From an uncultured Hellea sp. (GTDB lineage Bacteria; Pseudomonadota; Alphaproteobacteria; Caulobacterales; Maricaulaceae): a stretch of 64,000 bases of DNA. Shown here piece by piece: positions 36,675-44,486 of this stretch. Position numbers and translations under genes: made by a program. Under the pieces are notes generated by a model, which was not told the origin of the DNA, ran no database searches, and was given only the letters and a program-made list of their open reading frames with translations. Where the stretch lies: positions 38,924 through 102,923 of the forward strand of contig CALLMD010000012.1 in assembly GCA_938007935.1 (NCBI GenBank), given 5' to 3'. The first letter of the stretch is position 1; every line of letters starts with the position of its first letter.

Positions 36675-37244
36675 CTAAAACGGATTAAGCGTATAGCCCT
36701 CTTGTTGGAGCAGGGCATGGGCTGTCATGGCGGAGAGAGCCATTTCGACGCCGGGGAGTAAATCTTCATTTTCTATGCCATGATAGGCGGCGCTTTGACC
36801 GCAGAGAATAACCCGCACGCCTTTATCCGTAAGCGCCTTTATCAGCCCCGCATTGGCATTTTTCGCGCCGTCATATTTAGCGCAGTAAAGCCCATTTTTG
36901 GTCAGATCAAATGAGCCCGTGCCGTGAAAGACAACAGCCAGTTTCATATGCTTTGCGGGGACGCCCGCTGCCGCATGCATATTTAAAAATCGGGCGGCGC
37001 TACCCAGCGTACGGTTCTCGGCCCCAGCTTCGCCCGCCTTGGCCGTATCAAATAGGATTTTAAACTTGGCCCGCTTCGGGATAGGCATTGTTGTCTTAAC
37101 GCTCGCGATTTTTCCATATTCAGGGATGAAACTGCCATTATGAAAATCCGCGGGCCCCGCAAAGGCAGGCGATATCCAAGCCCCGCCCATAAGGCCAAAG
37201 GAGAGAGCCAAGGCGGCAAGGCCTTTAAATAATGTGTGGGTCAT
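36675..37244 (-). CDS. Secreted DsrE/DsrF-like protein
   Basis: 189 aa with a Sec signal peptide (cut near PAFAGPADF). The DsrE-like fold is suggested by HMKLAVVFHGTGSFDLT, GVRVILCGQSAAYHGIENEDLLPGVEM and LSAMTAHALLQQEGY. Periplasmic DsrE relatives take part in sulfur handling. The gene follows a rhodanese lipoprotein by 20 bp, so the two form a small sulfur-related operon, probably for periplasmic persulfide transfer. Confidence 0.82.
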   Translation of the reverse strand: MTHTLFKGLAALALSFGLMGGAWISPAFAGPADFHNGSFIPEYGKIASVKTTMPIPKRAKFKILFDTAKAGEAGAENRTLGSAARFLNMHAAAGVPAKHMKLAVVFHGTGSFDLTKNGLYCAKYDGAKNANAGLIKALTDKGVRVILCGQSAAYHGIENEDLLPGVEMALSAMTAHALLQQEGYTLNPF

Positions 37245-37264
37245 GATGAATTCCTGCGCATGAG

Positions 37265-37723
37265 TTATGGCCGCGTAAGGGGTAAGTCGGCGCGTTTCCA
37301 GCCATCGAGGCCGCCATCCATATGGGTAATATTGGTAAAGCCCATCGTCTCGAGTATAGAGAGCGCCTTTGTGCTGCGCCCGCCGCCTTTACAGTGAATG
37401 ATATAGGGCGCGCTCTTATCCAGCTGCGAGACATTCTCTCTGAAATTCCCGCCCAAGAAATCGGCAAAGACGGCCCCTTGAATATGGCCGTCCTCAATTT
37501 CCTTGGGGGTTCTGACATCCAGCACAACAGCATCAGGATTAGCCAGTAACAAAGCCTGCGCGCCTTGGGCGTCTACATGTTTGACCTGCAAGCGTTGCGC
37601 GGCCTCTGCGGAATTAGTCTTGGCCTCTGTTTGGGCGGCCGAACAGGCAGAAAGCATAAGACACGTGCCCGCCAAGGCCGCGATCACAACCGCCTTTGGA
37701 TGTACGTTTAAGAAAAATGTCAT
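37265..37723 (-). CDS. Rhodanese-domain lipoprotein
   Basis: 152 aa from the ATG at 37723, which has GGGAG six bases ahead; the ATG 15 bp upstream does not. The signal ends in a lipobox (LMLSAC), so it is membrane-anchored on the periplasmic side. The rhodanese domain has VVLDVRTPKEIEDGHI and the active-site loop HCKGGGRS with the catalytic Cys. It carries sulfane sulfur and likely works with the DsrE-like protein encoded next. Confidence 0.88.
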   Translation of the reverse strand: MTFFLNVHPKAVVIAALAGTCLMLSACSAAQTEAKTNSAEAAQRLQVKHVDAQGAQALLLANPDAVVLDVRTPKEIEDGHIQGAVFADFLGGNFRENVSQLDKSAPYIIHCKGGGRSTKALSILETMGFTNITHMDGGLDGWKRADLPLTRP

Positions 37724-37801
37724 ATCAAACTCCCACATTCATTTCGTTATCGCGATAGGATTAGCGCTAAAATCAAGACAAAGCTAGCCTGCCAACTGAC
37801 T

Positions 37802-37882
37802 CGCCTTAAAGGTCGTCACTAATTTGCAAGTCAGAGATATGGATACCGGGCGTCTCCTTTGGAGCCGCGGCGGTATGACAGT
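37802..37882. repeat. Palindromic repeat, partial copy
   Basis: About 80 bp almost identical to 38010-38089. It contains the stem CTCC-TTT-GGAG and closes with ATACCG/CGGTAT. It corresponds to the right-hand part of the unit at 37971-38088 without the left hairpin. Confidence 0.75.
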
Positions 37883-37910
37883 TAAAGGAACGAGCGCTAT
37901 TGTGTAGCCT

Positions 37911-37938
37911 GTTGCGTTTCACTTCGTGAAGCCACGAC
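37911..37938. repeat. 28-nt palindromic repeat, copy 2
   Basis: One-base variant of 24640-24667 with the same TTTCAC-TTC-GTGAAG hairpin core. It sits within the palindrome cluster. Confidence 0.65.
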
Positions 37939-37970
37939 GGGCCGGGATGACAGCAGGGATTGATTGATAA

Positions 37971-38088
37971 GTCACACCGCCGCAAGTCACAGACTTGCCC
38001 GGTGTCTAAGCCTTAAAGGTCGACACTCGTTTAAAAGTCCGAGACATGGGTACCGGGCGTCTCCTTCGGAGCCGCGTCGGTATGACAG
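37971..38088. repeat. MITE-like palindromic unit with GTCACACCG / CGGTATGAC ends
   Basis: The ends are imperfect inverted repeats (GTCACACCG and the complement of CGGTATGAC). The left half folds as ACACCG enclosing GCAAGTC-ACA-GACTTGC and closing with CGGTGT (37974-38005). The right half holds the CTCC-TTC-GGAG hairpin. Related to partial copies at 37802-37882 and 38737-38820. Confidence 0.7.
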
Positions 38089-38170
38089 TGTTGTGGATTC
38101 AATCCTTACAAAAAACCGCCTTAAACCCCATGCCCACAACAATTTTAAGAGATTAATCCACGCTATCGAA

Positions 38171-38653
38171 AACGGGGCTATATTTTCTCTATTGTCGGGA
38201 AACTATCCTCGATGATGTAAGTTTTGATTCACGGGTGTGTATTTTCTTTTCAAGAAATTACACGGGGACAGGTAAGAGTACGTTACTTGCTGGTGGGTTA
38301 GACGGTGAGACTGAGCAGCTTGCGTGTATTTGCTGAGTTCATTTGCGAGATGCAAGTGAACTGGCAAACGCACATTACGACCAAGCCTGTGCCGGGTCTT
38401 TGTGGGGTGTTTGGCCCAACCGCCTCGATTAGGTATCGACAGATATTGTACGGTCGTGACTGCGGGATTAAGAGTGCCCTCACACAAAAATCATCGCCGC
38501 AGGGTTAGTGCCTTGTAAAACATTTTAGAAAAAAATTGGTATCCATCAGGGTATCTGACTCTGCGGACTGTCCTAGTTGAATTTTTCCGAAGGAAAAAAT
38601 CAACCGAGGCGTTACGTTTTACGAATTTTTTTAAAATCCGACTCTGGGGACAG
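38171..38653. repeat. Repeat element copy B (about 483 bp): candidate structured RNA or REP-like element
   Basis: Second copy of the element at 24754-25242. The hairpin equivalent to that of copy A is GTTGAATTTTTCC-GAA-GGAAAAAATCAAC (38576-38604): the base of the stem matches copy A while the upper stem and loop differ on both arms, keeping pairing. Copy B has an extra hairpin (38237-38263, GTGTATTTTCTT-TTC-AAGAAATTACAC) that copy A lacks, bounded by CACGG on both sides. All three hairpins have 12-13 bp arms, one mismatch at position 6 and a three-base loop. Confidence 0.75.
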
Positions 38654-38736
38654 CGTAGCTTTGTCTTGGTCTGGCGCGAAGCCAGGATGACAATCGTTTA
38701 AAGTTAAGAGAGCCATATGACAGAATTGAAATTTTA

Positions 38737-38820
38737 TGTCACACCGACGTAAGCAACGCTTACCCGGTGCCCATGCCTTGATGGTTCGGTACTTTTAAAT
38801 TCACCGAGATATGGATAATG
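38737..38820. repeat. Diverged partial copy of the palindromic unit
   Basis: Begins TGTCACACCG and has the hairpin GTAAGC-AAC-GCTTAC closed by CACCG/CGGTG, matching the left hairpin of 37971-38088 in shape but with different stem bases on both arms. The following GCCTTGATGG...GAGATATGG resembles the body of the unit. The right end is lost. Confidence 0.55.
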
Positions 38821-38903
38821 GTAAGACGTTTATGAAGTTTATGACGTCTAAAACCAAAGCCATGAGTTAAAGCAATGAGTTAGACGTCATATTAAGAGCG
38901 GCC

Positions 38904-39419
38904 TTACCAATTCTGCCTATGATCATGCTTGTGTTGGTGTTTATGCTTGTGTTTATGCTGATGTTTTCTCAGGCCTTTGCCTTTACCGCGTCCGGGATGC
39001 TCGGCGAAAACGGGATGGGCTTTCTTACGGCCATCGCGATAGAAATAGGGATCGCGGTCTCCAATACGGATCGACACAAAGCCATATTGGTCATCACGGT
39101 GACGACGATAGGGCTCGCCGCCATAGGTAATATACTCGCCCGATCTGCCTTCATACCGGCGGCGCAAATCGTTATCTTTCTCAAGCGCTCCGCCAATAAC
39201 ATAACCCAGAGTGCCGCCGACGAGACCGCCAATGACATGGCCTTCGGTTCTTGATCCCCGTTTATCAAATTCACCGCCAATGATAGCGCCCAGTGTGCCG
39301 CCAATGGCCGAGCCTACGACTTCTTCGGTGCTTTGAGCATAGGCCGTGCTGGCGCTAAAGCTAAAGGCGCTTGTCACTGCGATTGCGATAAGGGTTTTTG
39401 TCAACGTCAAATGGGTCAT
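38904..39419 (-). CDS. Secreted glycine-zipper protein with histidine-rich tail
   Basis: 171 aa from the ATG at 39419, which has a perfect GGAGGT; the upstream ATG at 39479 is not preferred. Signal peptide ends near TAYAQ. Residues about 30-75 contain glycine-zipper repeats (VVGSAIGGTLGAIIGGEFD and IGGLVGGTLGYVIGGALE) of the 2TM kind seen in outer-membrane lipoproteins. The C-terminus alternates His and Lys (KHQHKHKHKHQHKHDH), which would bind divalent metal such as nickel, zinc or copper. Function unknown; envelope location is likely. Confidence 0.8.
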   Translation of the reverse strand: MTHLTLTKTLIAIAVTSAFSFSASTAYAQSTEEVVGSAIGGTLGAIIGGEFDKRGSRTEGHVIGGLVGGTLGYVIGGALEKDNDLRRRYEGRSGEYITYGGEPYRRHRDDQYGFVSIRIGDRDPYFYRDGRKKAHPVFAEHPGRGKGKGLRKHQHKHKHKHQHKHDHRQNW

Positions 39420-39592
39420 TTTATTACCTCCAATTATCGTCTTGAACGACGAATTTGTGGTAAAGATAAGGCAAGCCATCTGAATTAAGGCTGAACGCCA
39501 AAATTATCTGACGTTCATATACGCTAATGGCTCAAACAAAAAACGCGCCATTATTGGAGGCGCGCTTCTTAATGAGGCTATAAGCAGAGCGG

Positions 39593-40051
39593 CTATGATT
39601 TTTTCTTAGCTGTTGTCTTCTTACTTGTTCTCTTTTTTGCTGTAGACTTTTTCGTGCTTTTCTTTGTCGTCTTGGCCTTGCTTGATGTGCGTGACGTTTT
39701 AGACGTCTTAGGCTTTTTTGAGGTTTTAGATGTCTTGGACGTTTTTGATCTCTTTGTGGTCGGTTCTTTATCCATTAAAGAGACTTTTTTGCTGCTTGTC
39801 TTTTTACGCGTCACGCGTTCGGATAGGGATTTGCTTTTACCTGGTTTGGCGCGGCAAAAGGCTTTCACTTTTGCGCCGTCTTTACGCTTATGCGCTTTGA
39901 CATAAGAGCAAGAATTACTGGCCTGACAGACGGGCTTGGACTTGCCTTTACAGCTCGATGCCGCATGAGCTGGTATCGCGGTCGATAACGCTAGAATAGC
40001 TGTCAGAGACGCAAGCTTAATAGCGCCGCCAAGAGAGAATAATTGAGACAT
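39593..40051 (-). CDS. Secreted lysine-rich protein with histone H1-like tail
   Basis: 152 aa. A signal peptide (cut after PAHA) precedes a small domain with four cysteines (SSCKGKSKPVCQASNSCSY ... AFCRAKPG). From residue 70 onward it is almost only Lys, Ser and Thr in SKTSKTSKK-type repeats, like histone H1 tails. Such a tail in an exported protein could bind DNA, polyphosphate or acidic glycans. Low complexity makes homology assignment unsafe. Isolated gene. Confidence 0.72.
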   Translation of the reverse strand: MSQLFSLGGAIKLASLTAILALSTAIPAHAASSCKGKSKPVCQASNSCSYVKAHKRKDGAKVKAFCRAKPGKSKSLSERVTRKKTSSKKVSLMDKEPTTKRSKTSKTSKTSKKPKTSKTSRTSSKAKTTKKSTKKSTAKKRTSKKTTAKKKS

Positions 40052-40139
40052 AAATATCTTTCACTTCAAGGGGAAAATTAATGTCCCTGAATTAGCGCTT
40101 ATTGAATGAACGCTAGCTGAATCATGGGCTTAGCGGCTG

Positions 40140-40685
40140 CTATTGATAACAGGCGGCGAGTAAGGCCTGCATCGCGCGAAGGCCCAATTTATCGGTGTGG
40201 TCTATATTGCGTTTGGGGATATTTTCTGGGTGGGCATAGGTTTTCAGCGCCGCCTCAAGGCTGGCTTCGCGCAAAACGTGGAGCATTGGATAAGGCGAGC
40301 GATTTGTGTAATTGCTGGGTGCATTTGGCGGCGCCCCGTCAAAACGATAATCAGGGTGAAAGCTGGCGAGTTGATAGATGCCTTCATAGCCGTTGTCATT
40401 GAGCAAGACCGTGGCTGTTTCGAGTAGGTCTAAAAAGTCTTCAAAGTCCTTTAGGGCGGAAGGGAAAATTAACAGGCTGGTTTCAATTTCTGGGTTGCTA
40501 TCAAGGACAGCGCATTGACGCAGAAGCTGCTCTAGCTGGCTTTCTGTATCCGCTGTTTCGATCACCTTATAATGGATGCGGCCCGTCTCAAATTCACGTT
40601 TAGCGAAGGGGCATAAATTATGCGCAATCACGACGCTTGAGAGCCATTTTTGGGTATGGGATATGGCGGCGTGTTGTTCTGTCAT
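40140..40685 (-). CDS. DUF1415 family protein
   Basis: 181 aa. Recognised from WLSSVVIAHNLCPFAKREFETGRIHY near the N-terminus, the ETSLLIFPSALKDFEDFLDLLE region, and YQLASFHPDYRFDGAPPNAPSNYTNRSPYPMLH. The conserved Cys, His and Asp residues suggest an enzyme, but no function is known to me. It follows sdaA by 7 bp and is probably translated from the same mRNA. Confidence 0.88.
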   Translation of the reverse strand: MTEQHAAISHTQKWLSSVVIAHNLCPFAKREFETGRIHYKVIETADTESQLEQLLRQCAVLDSNPEIETSLLIFPSALKDFEDFLDLLETATVLLNDNGYEGIYQLASFHPDYRFDGAPPNAPSNYTNRSPYPMLHVLREASLEAALKTYAHPENIPKRNIDHTDKLGLRAMQALLAACYQ

Positions 40686-40692
40686 GCGCTAG

Positions 40693-42069
40693 CTAGCACT
40701 CAACGACATTCACCGCGAGGCCGCCTTGGCTGGTTTCTTTATATTTGGATGACATATCAAGGCCTGTTTGGCGCATAGTTTCTATCACTTGATCGAGACT
40801 AACTTTCATTGCCCCATCAGCATGGAGTGAAAGCCTCGCCGCATTGACCGCTTTGACCGCCCCAATGGCGTTGCGCTCGATACAGGGAATTTGGACAAGC
40901 CCGCCTACTGGGTCACAGGTCAGGCCCAGATTATGCTCCATCCCGATTTCGGCGGCTTGGGCGACTTGCTCGGGGTTCGCGCCCCAGACCGCTGCTAAGC
41001 CTCCTGCCGCCATAGAGCAGGCCACGCCGACCTCGCCTTGGCAGCCCATTTCTGCGCCCGAGATTGAGGCGCGTTGTTTGTAGAGCAAGCCTATGCCGCC
41101 TGCGGTGAGCAGGAATTTACGGATATTTTGCGCAAGGCAATTCTCGCCCGCGCAATAATGTTTGAGCACAGAGGGTATAATCCCCGCAGCGCCATTTGTC
41201 GGGGCCGTCACGACTTGCCCGCCGCTGGCATTTTCTTCATTCACCGCCATGGCGTAAACATTAAGCCAGTCAAAAAGCTGCTCACGCTCATTGGACATGG
41301 GCGCGCTATGGAGTTTTTGCCAGAGCTGGGGCGCGCGGCGCGTGACCTCAAGCCCGCCCGGCAAAGTGCCTTCGGTCTCAAGCCCCCTTGCAATACAGGC
41401 CATCATGACATCGGCAATACGGTCAAGCGCGGCATCGGTGTCGGCGCGGGGCCGCATGGCGTCTTCATTGGCATAGATAATATCGCAAATGGCTTTTTTC
41501 TCTGATTTGCATAGCTCAAGGAGTTCTGCCGCAGAGCCAAAGGGATAAGGCACAATCGGGCCAACGTCGATGAGATCATCCTTAAGAGGCAATTTCATTT
41601 GCCGCTGCGAGGCGATAAAACCGCCCCCCGTAGAGTAATAGGTCTGGGTCCGCAGAAGCTTTCCTTTAGCGTTAAAGGCTGAGAGGTTCATCCCATTGGG
41701 GTGGAGTTCAGCCGGAGTTTCATAATCAAAAATTAGGTCTATCTCCGGATCAAAACTGATTAGCTGCTCGCCCAGCAAAGACAGGGTTTTATCCGTATAG
41801 ACCTTGGCCACATCTGCGTCGGCTGTGTTAGGGTCTAGCGTTTCAGGCTCTAATCCCAGCAAGCCAAGAATGACCGCCTTGGGCGTGGCATGGCCTTTGC
41901 CTGTCAGCGCGAGTGAGCCTTGAAGCTCGACTGTGATCCGCGCGGTTTTTGGCAAGCGGTTTTTACGGCGCAGGCTTTCCCCAAAACGTTTGGCAATACG
42001 GATAGGCCCGACCGTGTGAGAAGATGAGGGGCCAATCCCGATACGAAATATGTCGAGCACAGATAGCAT
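40693..42069 (-). CDS. sdaA: L-serine ammonia-lyase (serine dehydratase), iron-sulfur type
   Basis: 458 aa, single-chain form. The N-terminal beta domain has [19 protein letters not shown]; the alpha domain has [37 protein letters not shown] and [18 protein letters not shown], whose cysteines bind the 4Fe-4S cluster. It deaminates L-serine to pyruvate and ammonia. The C-terminus ends in Cys (VVEC), as in well-studied members where the tail reaches the active site. Confidence 0.96.
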   Translation of the reverse strand: MLSVLDIFRIGIGPSSSHTVGPIRIAKRFGESLRRKNRLPKTARITVELQGSLALTGKGHATPKAVILGLLGLEPETLDPNTADADVAKVYTDKTLSLLGEQLISFDPEIDLIFDYETPAELHPNGMNLSAFNAKGKLLRTQTYYSTGGGFIASQRQMKLPLKDDLIDVGPIVPYPFGSAAELLELCKSEKKAICDIIYANEDAMRPRADTDAALDRIADVMMACIARGLETEGTLPGGLEVTRRAPQLWQKLHSAPMSNEREQLFDWLNVYAMAVNEENASGGQVVTAPTNGAAGIIPSVLKHYCAGENCLAQNIRKFLLTAGGIGLLYKQRASISGAEMGCQGEVGVACSMAAGGLAAVWGANPEQVAQAAEIGMEHNLGLTCDPVGGLVQIPCIERNAIGAVKAVNAARLSLHADGAMKVSLDQVIETMRQTGLDMSSKYKETSQGGLAVNVVEC

Positions 42070-42128
42070 ATTTCGCCTTTAACAGAGTTATAAGGGTAAT
42101 CTATGCTAAATTCGGTACATTACGCAGA

Positions 42129-43019
42129 TTACAAAGACCCATTAATGAGCTTCATAATACCCGAAAAGTCGAGTCCATCTTTTTGGGCTGCTTCCATCAG
42201 AGAATAAAGCGCTTCGGATTGCGTTCCCAGCGGGGTTGCGGCGCGCGCCGATGTGGCCGCGTCTTGAGCCAAGCGTAAGTCTTTGAGCATCATAGCCGCG
42301 GAGAAACCCGCCTGATAATCGCGGTTGGACGGCGCGCTCTCAACAGGGCCTGGCGCGGGGCAATAGCTTGTCATAGACCAGTTCTGGCCACTAGCTGTAC
42401 TGGAAATATCGTAAAATGTCTGTGCGTCGAGGCCGAGCTTTTCTGCCAGATTAAACGCTTCACAGGTGCCAATCATGTGAATACCCAAAAGCATATTATT
42501 GCAAATCTTAGCGACCTGCCCGTTCCCTGCATCACCTGCATGAAAGACATTCTTGCCCATAACATCAAGTATAGGCTTAGCTCGATTATAAGCGTCTTCG
42601 GTGCCGCCGCACATAAAGGTGAGCGTTCCTGCCGCTGCGCCGCCAACACCGCCAGATACAGGTGCATCAATCATATCAAAGCCCTTATGCGTTGCTGATC
42701 CGATGACTTCGCGCGCAGAAGCGACATCAATGGTTGAACAATCAATCATCAATGTACCTTTTTGGGCATATTCAAAAACGCCATCTTCGCCGCCATAAAC
42801 CATTTTCACATGCGCCCCAGCGGGTAGCATGGTGACAACAACATCTGCTCTCTCAACGGCATCTTTGGCATTCGCCGCGCCAACACATCCCGCTTCAACG
42901 GCACGCCCAACAGCCTCTTTGGAAATATCCAGCGCGCGCACCTCATGACCCGCCTTGGCAAGGTTTGTGGCCATGCCAATGCCCATTTTCCCTAATCCGA
43001 TAAATGCGATTACGCTCAT
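42129..43019 (-). CDS. mmsB: 3-hydroxyisobutyrate dehydrogenase
   Basis: 296 aa. NAD-binding GLGKMGIGMA near the N-terminus, substrate motif DAPVSGGVGGAAAGTLTFM, and catalytic Lys in NGQVAKICNNMLLG. It oxidises 3-hydroxyisobutyrate to methylmalonate semialdehyde in valine degradation. Last gene of a six-gene operon that also has the hydrolase, acyl-CoA dehydrogenase and semialdehyde dehydrogenase of the same pathway. Confidence 0.95.
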   Translation of the reverse strand: MSVIAFIGLGKMGIGMATNLAKAGHEVRALDISKEAVGRAVEAGCVGAANAKDAVERADVVVTMLPAGAHVKMVYGGEDGVFEYAQKGTLMIDCSTIDVASAREVIGSATHKGFDMIDAPVSGGVGGAAAGTLTFMCGGTEDAYNRAKPILDVMGKNVFHAGDAGNGQVAKICNNMLLGIHMIGTCEAFNLAEKLGLDAQTFYDISSTASGQNWSMTSYCPAPGPVESAPSNRDYQAGFSAAMMLKDLRLAQDAATSARAATPLGTQSEALYSLMEAAQKDGLDFSGIMKLINGSL

Positions 43020-43028
43020 ACTTAAACC

Positions 43029-44075
43029 CTAGTCTAAAAATTGTTGCGGCGGTTTCGCCGTTTTGCGAAAGACGCGTTGCACCTGCAGCTCTGTGACAGC
43101 ATTTACATCCGCATGCGACCATTTCGGATTACGGTCCTTGTCAATTAATTGCGCGCGAATACCCTCGTAAAAATCTTGTGTCTTTAGGAAGCCCAAGGAC
43201 AAATCCAGCTCTTGCGTCATGACCTCTTTGAAATTTTTCTTAGCCCCGCGGCGAATGGCTTCAAAGGTTACGCACATGGCGAGCGGGGATTTACGGCGAA
43301 TATTTTTAGCCTGCTTGGCCGCCCATTCACTACCGTCTTTATCAAGCTCGCGTAATATTGCGGGAACAGTCTTTGCGTCGAATGCTTTCACGGCTTCTGG
43401 GATAGGCTCGCTCGCAGGCGGGGTTTTGACAAAGCCCATCAACACATTTGCAACGGAGCTATCTGAGCCGTCGAGTTTGGCTTTGCCTAAGGCTTTGATA
43501 AGAGCGCCATGCTGATCGCTGGGCACATAAGCATTGGCGACGCCGACTGCACATGTCTGACCTGCATCAAGGCGCGCGCCTGTGAGGCCAAGCCACTGAC
43601 CGACATCCATACCAAGTCTAGGTAAGAAGAAAGTTCCGCCAACATCTGGAAAATATCCAATGCCTGTTTCAGGCATGGCAAAGACGGTATCGTCACCCGC
43701 AATACGCAAGCGCCCATGGACCGATAGACCAACACCGCCGCCCATCACAAAACCATCAATCAAGGTGATATAAGGCTTGGAATAGCGGTGAATAAGCTCG
43801 TTAAGCGCATATTCAATGCGCCAGAAATTCTCGGCGCGTTTATCCCCGGCCTTACCGCTATCATGAAGCAGGATAACATCACCGCCCGCGCAAAAGGCCC
43901 GATCCCCCGCGCCGTCCATAATGACAGCGCCTATCTTTGGGTCTTGTTTCCAAGCGACGAGGAGCCGCGTAATTTCTTCGCACATCGCATAAGTCAGCGC
44001 GTTGAGAGCTTTCGGACGGTTAAGCGTGATATGGCCAAGATTACCAATGACGCGGGATATAATTTCAGTGGTCAT
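43029..44075 (-). CDS. 3-hydroxyisobutyryl-CoA hydrolase
   Basis: 348 aa from the ATG at 44075; a start at 44138 would add 21 residues inside the preceding gene. Crotonase fold with GDRAFCAGGDVILLH and DGFVMGGGVGLSVHGRLRIA (oxyanion hole) and FAMPETGIGYFPDVGGTFFLPRLG, whose Glu and Asp are the HIBYL-CoA hydrolase catalytic pair. Pathway position, between isobutyryl-CoA dehydrogenase and mmsB, supports this over a simple hydratase. Its start overlaps the end of the small unknown gene by 11 bp. Confidence 0.93.
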   Translation of the reverse strand: MTTEIISRVIGNLGHITLNRPKALNALTYAMCEEITRLLVAWKQDPKIGAVIMDGAGDRAFCAGGDVILLHDSGKAGDKRAENFWRIEYALNELIHRYSKPYITLIDGFVMGGGVGLSVHGRLRIAGDDTVFAMPETGIGYFPDVGGTFFLPRLGMDVGQWLGLTGARLDAGQTCAVGVANAYVPSDQHGALIKALGKAKLDGSDSSVANVLMGFVKTPPASEPIPEAVKAFDAKTVPAILRELDKDGSEWAAKQAKNIRRKSPLAMCVTFEAIRRGAKKNFKEVMTQELDLSLGFLKTQDFYEGIRAQLIDKDRNPKWSHADVNAVTELQVQRVFRKTAKPPQQFLD

Positions 44076-44484
44076 GTTTCGCTCTATTTTCGTTTCGCCA
44101 TTTGTCTCTATTGGCAAAGTAACCTGTATATTTTTCAACTTCTGGATATTTTCGTTTAAACTTTTTTATGTCCTCTTCTGAGGCGGAATTATACCAATTA
44201 GAGAATTGAACATTATAATCTTCGCCTGAGCCCATTCTAAATCCCATTGATCCCATCTCGTAATCCGGAAAGGCTAACCATGGCGGTTCGAATGGAGGGC
44301 CATATTGAGGGCATTTAGATATAGGAAATGATTCAAAAAACTTCTTTGCTGCTATTGAACGTTGCTCCTCGCTCATACCATCAAAATACATCCCTTTTTT
44401 CCAAACTCTAGTTTGAAGAAACTGATTTAAGCGGAATGGAACGCATCTCAGAATTAGTTTTTGAAATATGGTCCAATCTTCCAT
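44065..44484 (-). CDS. Hypothetical protein inside the valine operon
   Basis: 139 aa, no signal or TM. Rich in aromatic residues (WKKGMYFDGMSEEQ, QYGPPFEPPWLAFPDYEMGSMGF). I recognise no family. It is closely packed between the acyl-CoA dehydrogenase (2-bp gap) and the hydrolase (overlap), so it is cotranscribed. AT-rich relative to its neighbours; could be an insertion into the operon or an accessory protein. Confidence 0.6.
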   Translation of the reverse strand: MEDWTIFQKLILRCVPFRLNQFLQTRVWKKGMYFDGMSEEQRSIAAKKFFESFPISKCPQYGPPFEPPWLAFPDYEMGSMGFRMGSGEDYNVQFSNWYNSASEEDIKKFKRKYPEVEKYTGYFANRDKWRNENRAKHDH

Positions 44485-44486
44485 AT

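Larger units (their letters stand above)
37739..38903. other. Gene-free region: a cluster of palindromic repeats plus repeat element copy B
   Basis: 1.16 kb with no believable gene. From left to right: an 81-bp repeat (37802-37882), the 28-nt palindrome (37911-37938), a roughly 118-bp MITE-like unit (37971-38088), element copy B (38171-38653), a small GTCTGGCGCGAAGCCAGGATGAC hairpin near 38670, and a diverged partial unit (38737-38820). Confidence 0.75.

Noticed and set aside
39654..39905. Plus-strand ORF rich in Val/Leu/Phe opposite the lysine-rich gene
   Set aside because: It is the reverse complement of the Lys/Ser/Thr repeats and has no ribosome site.
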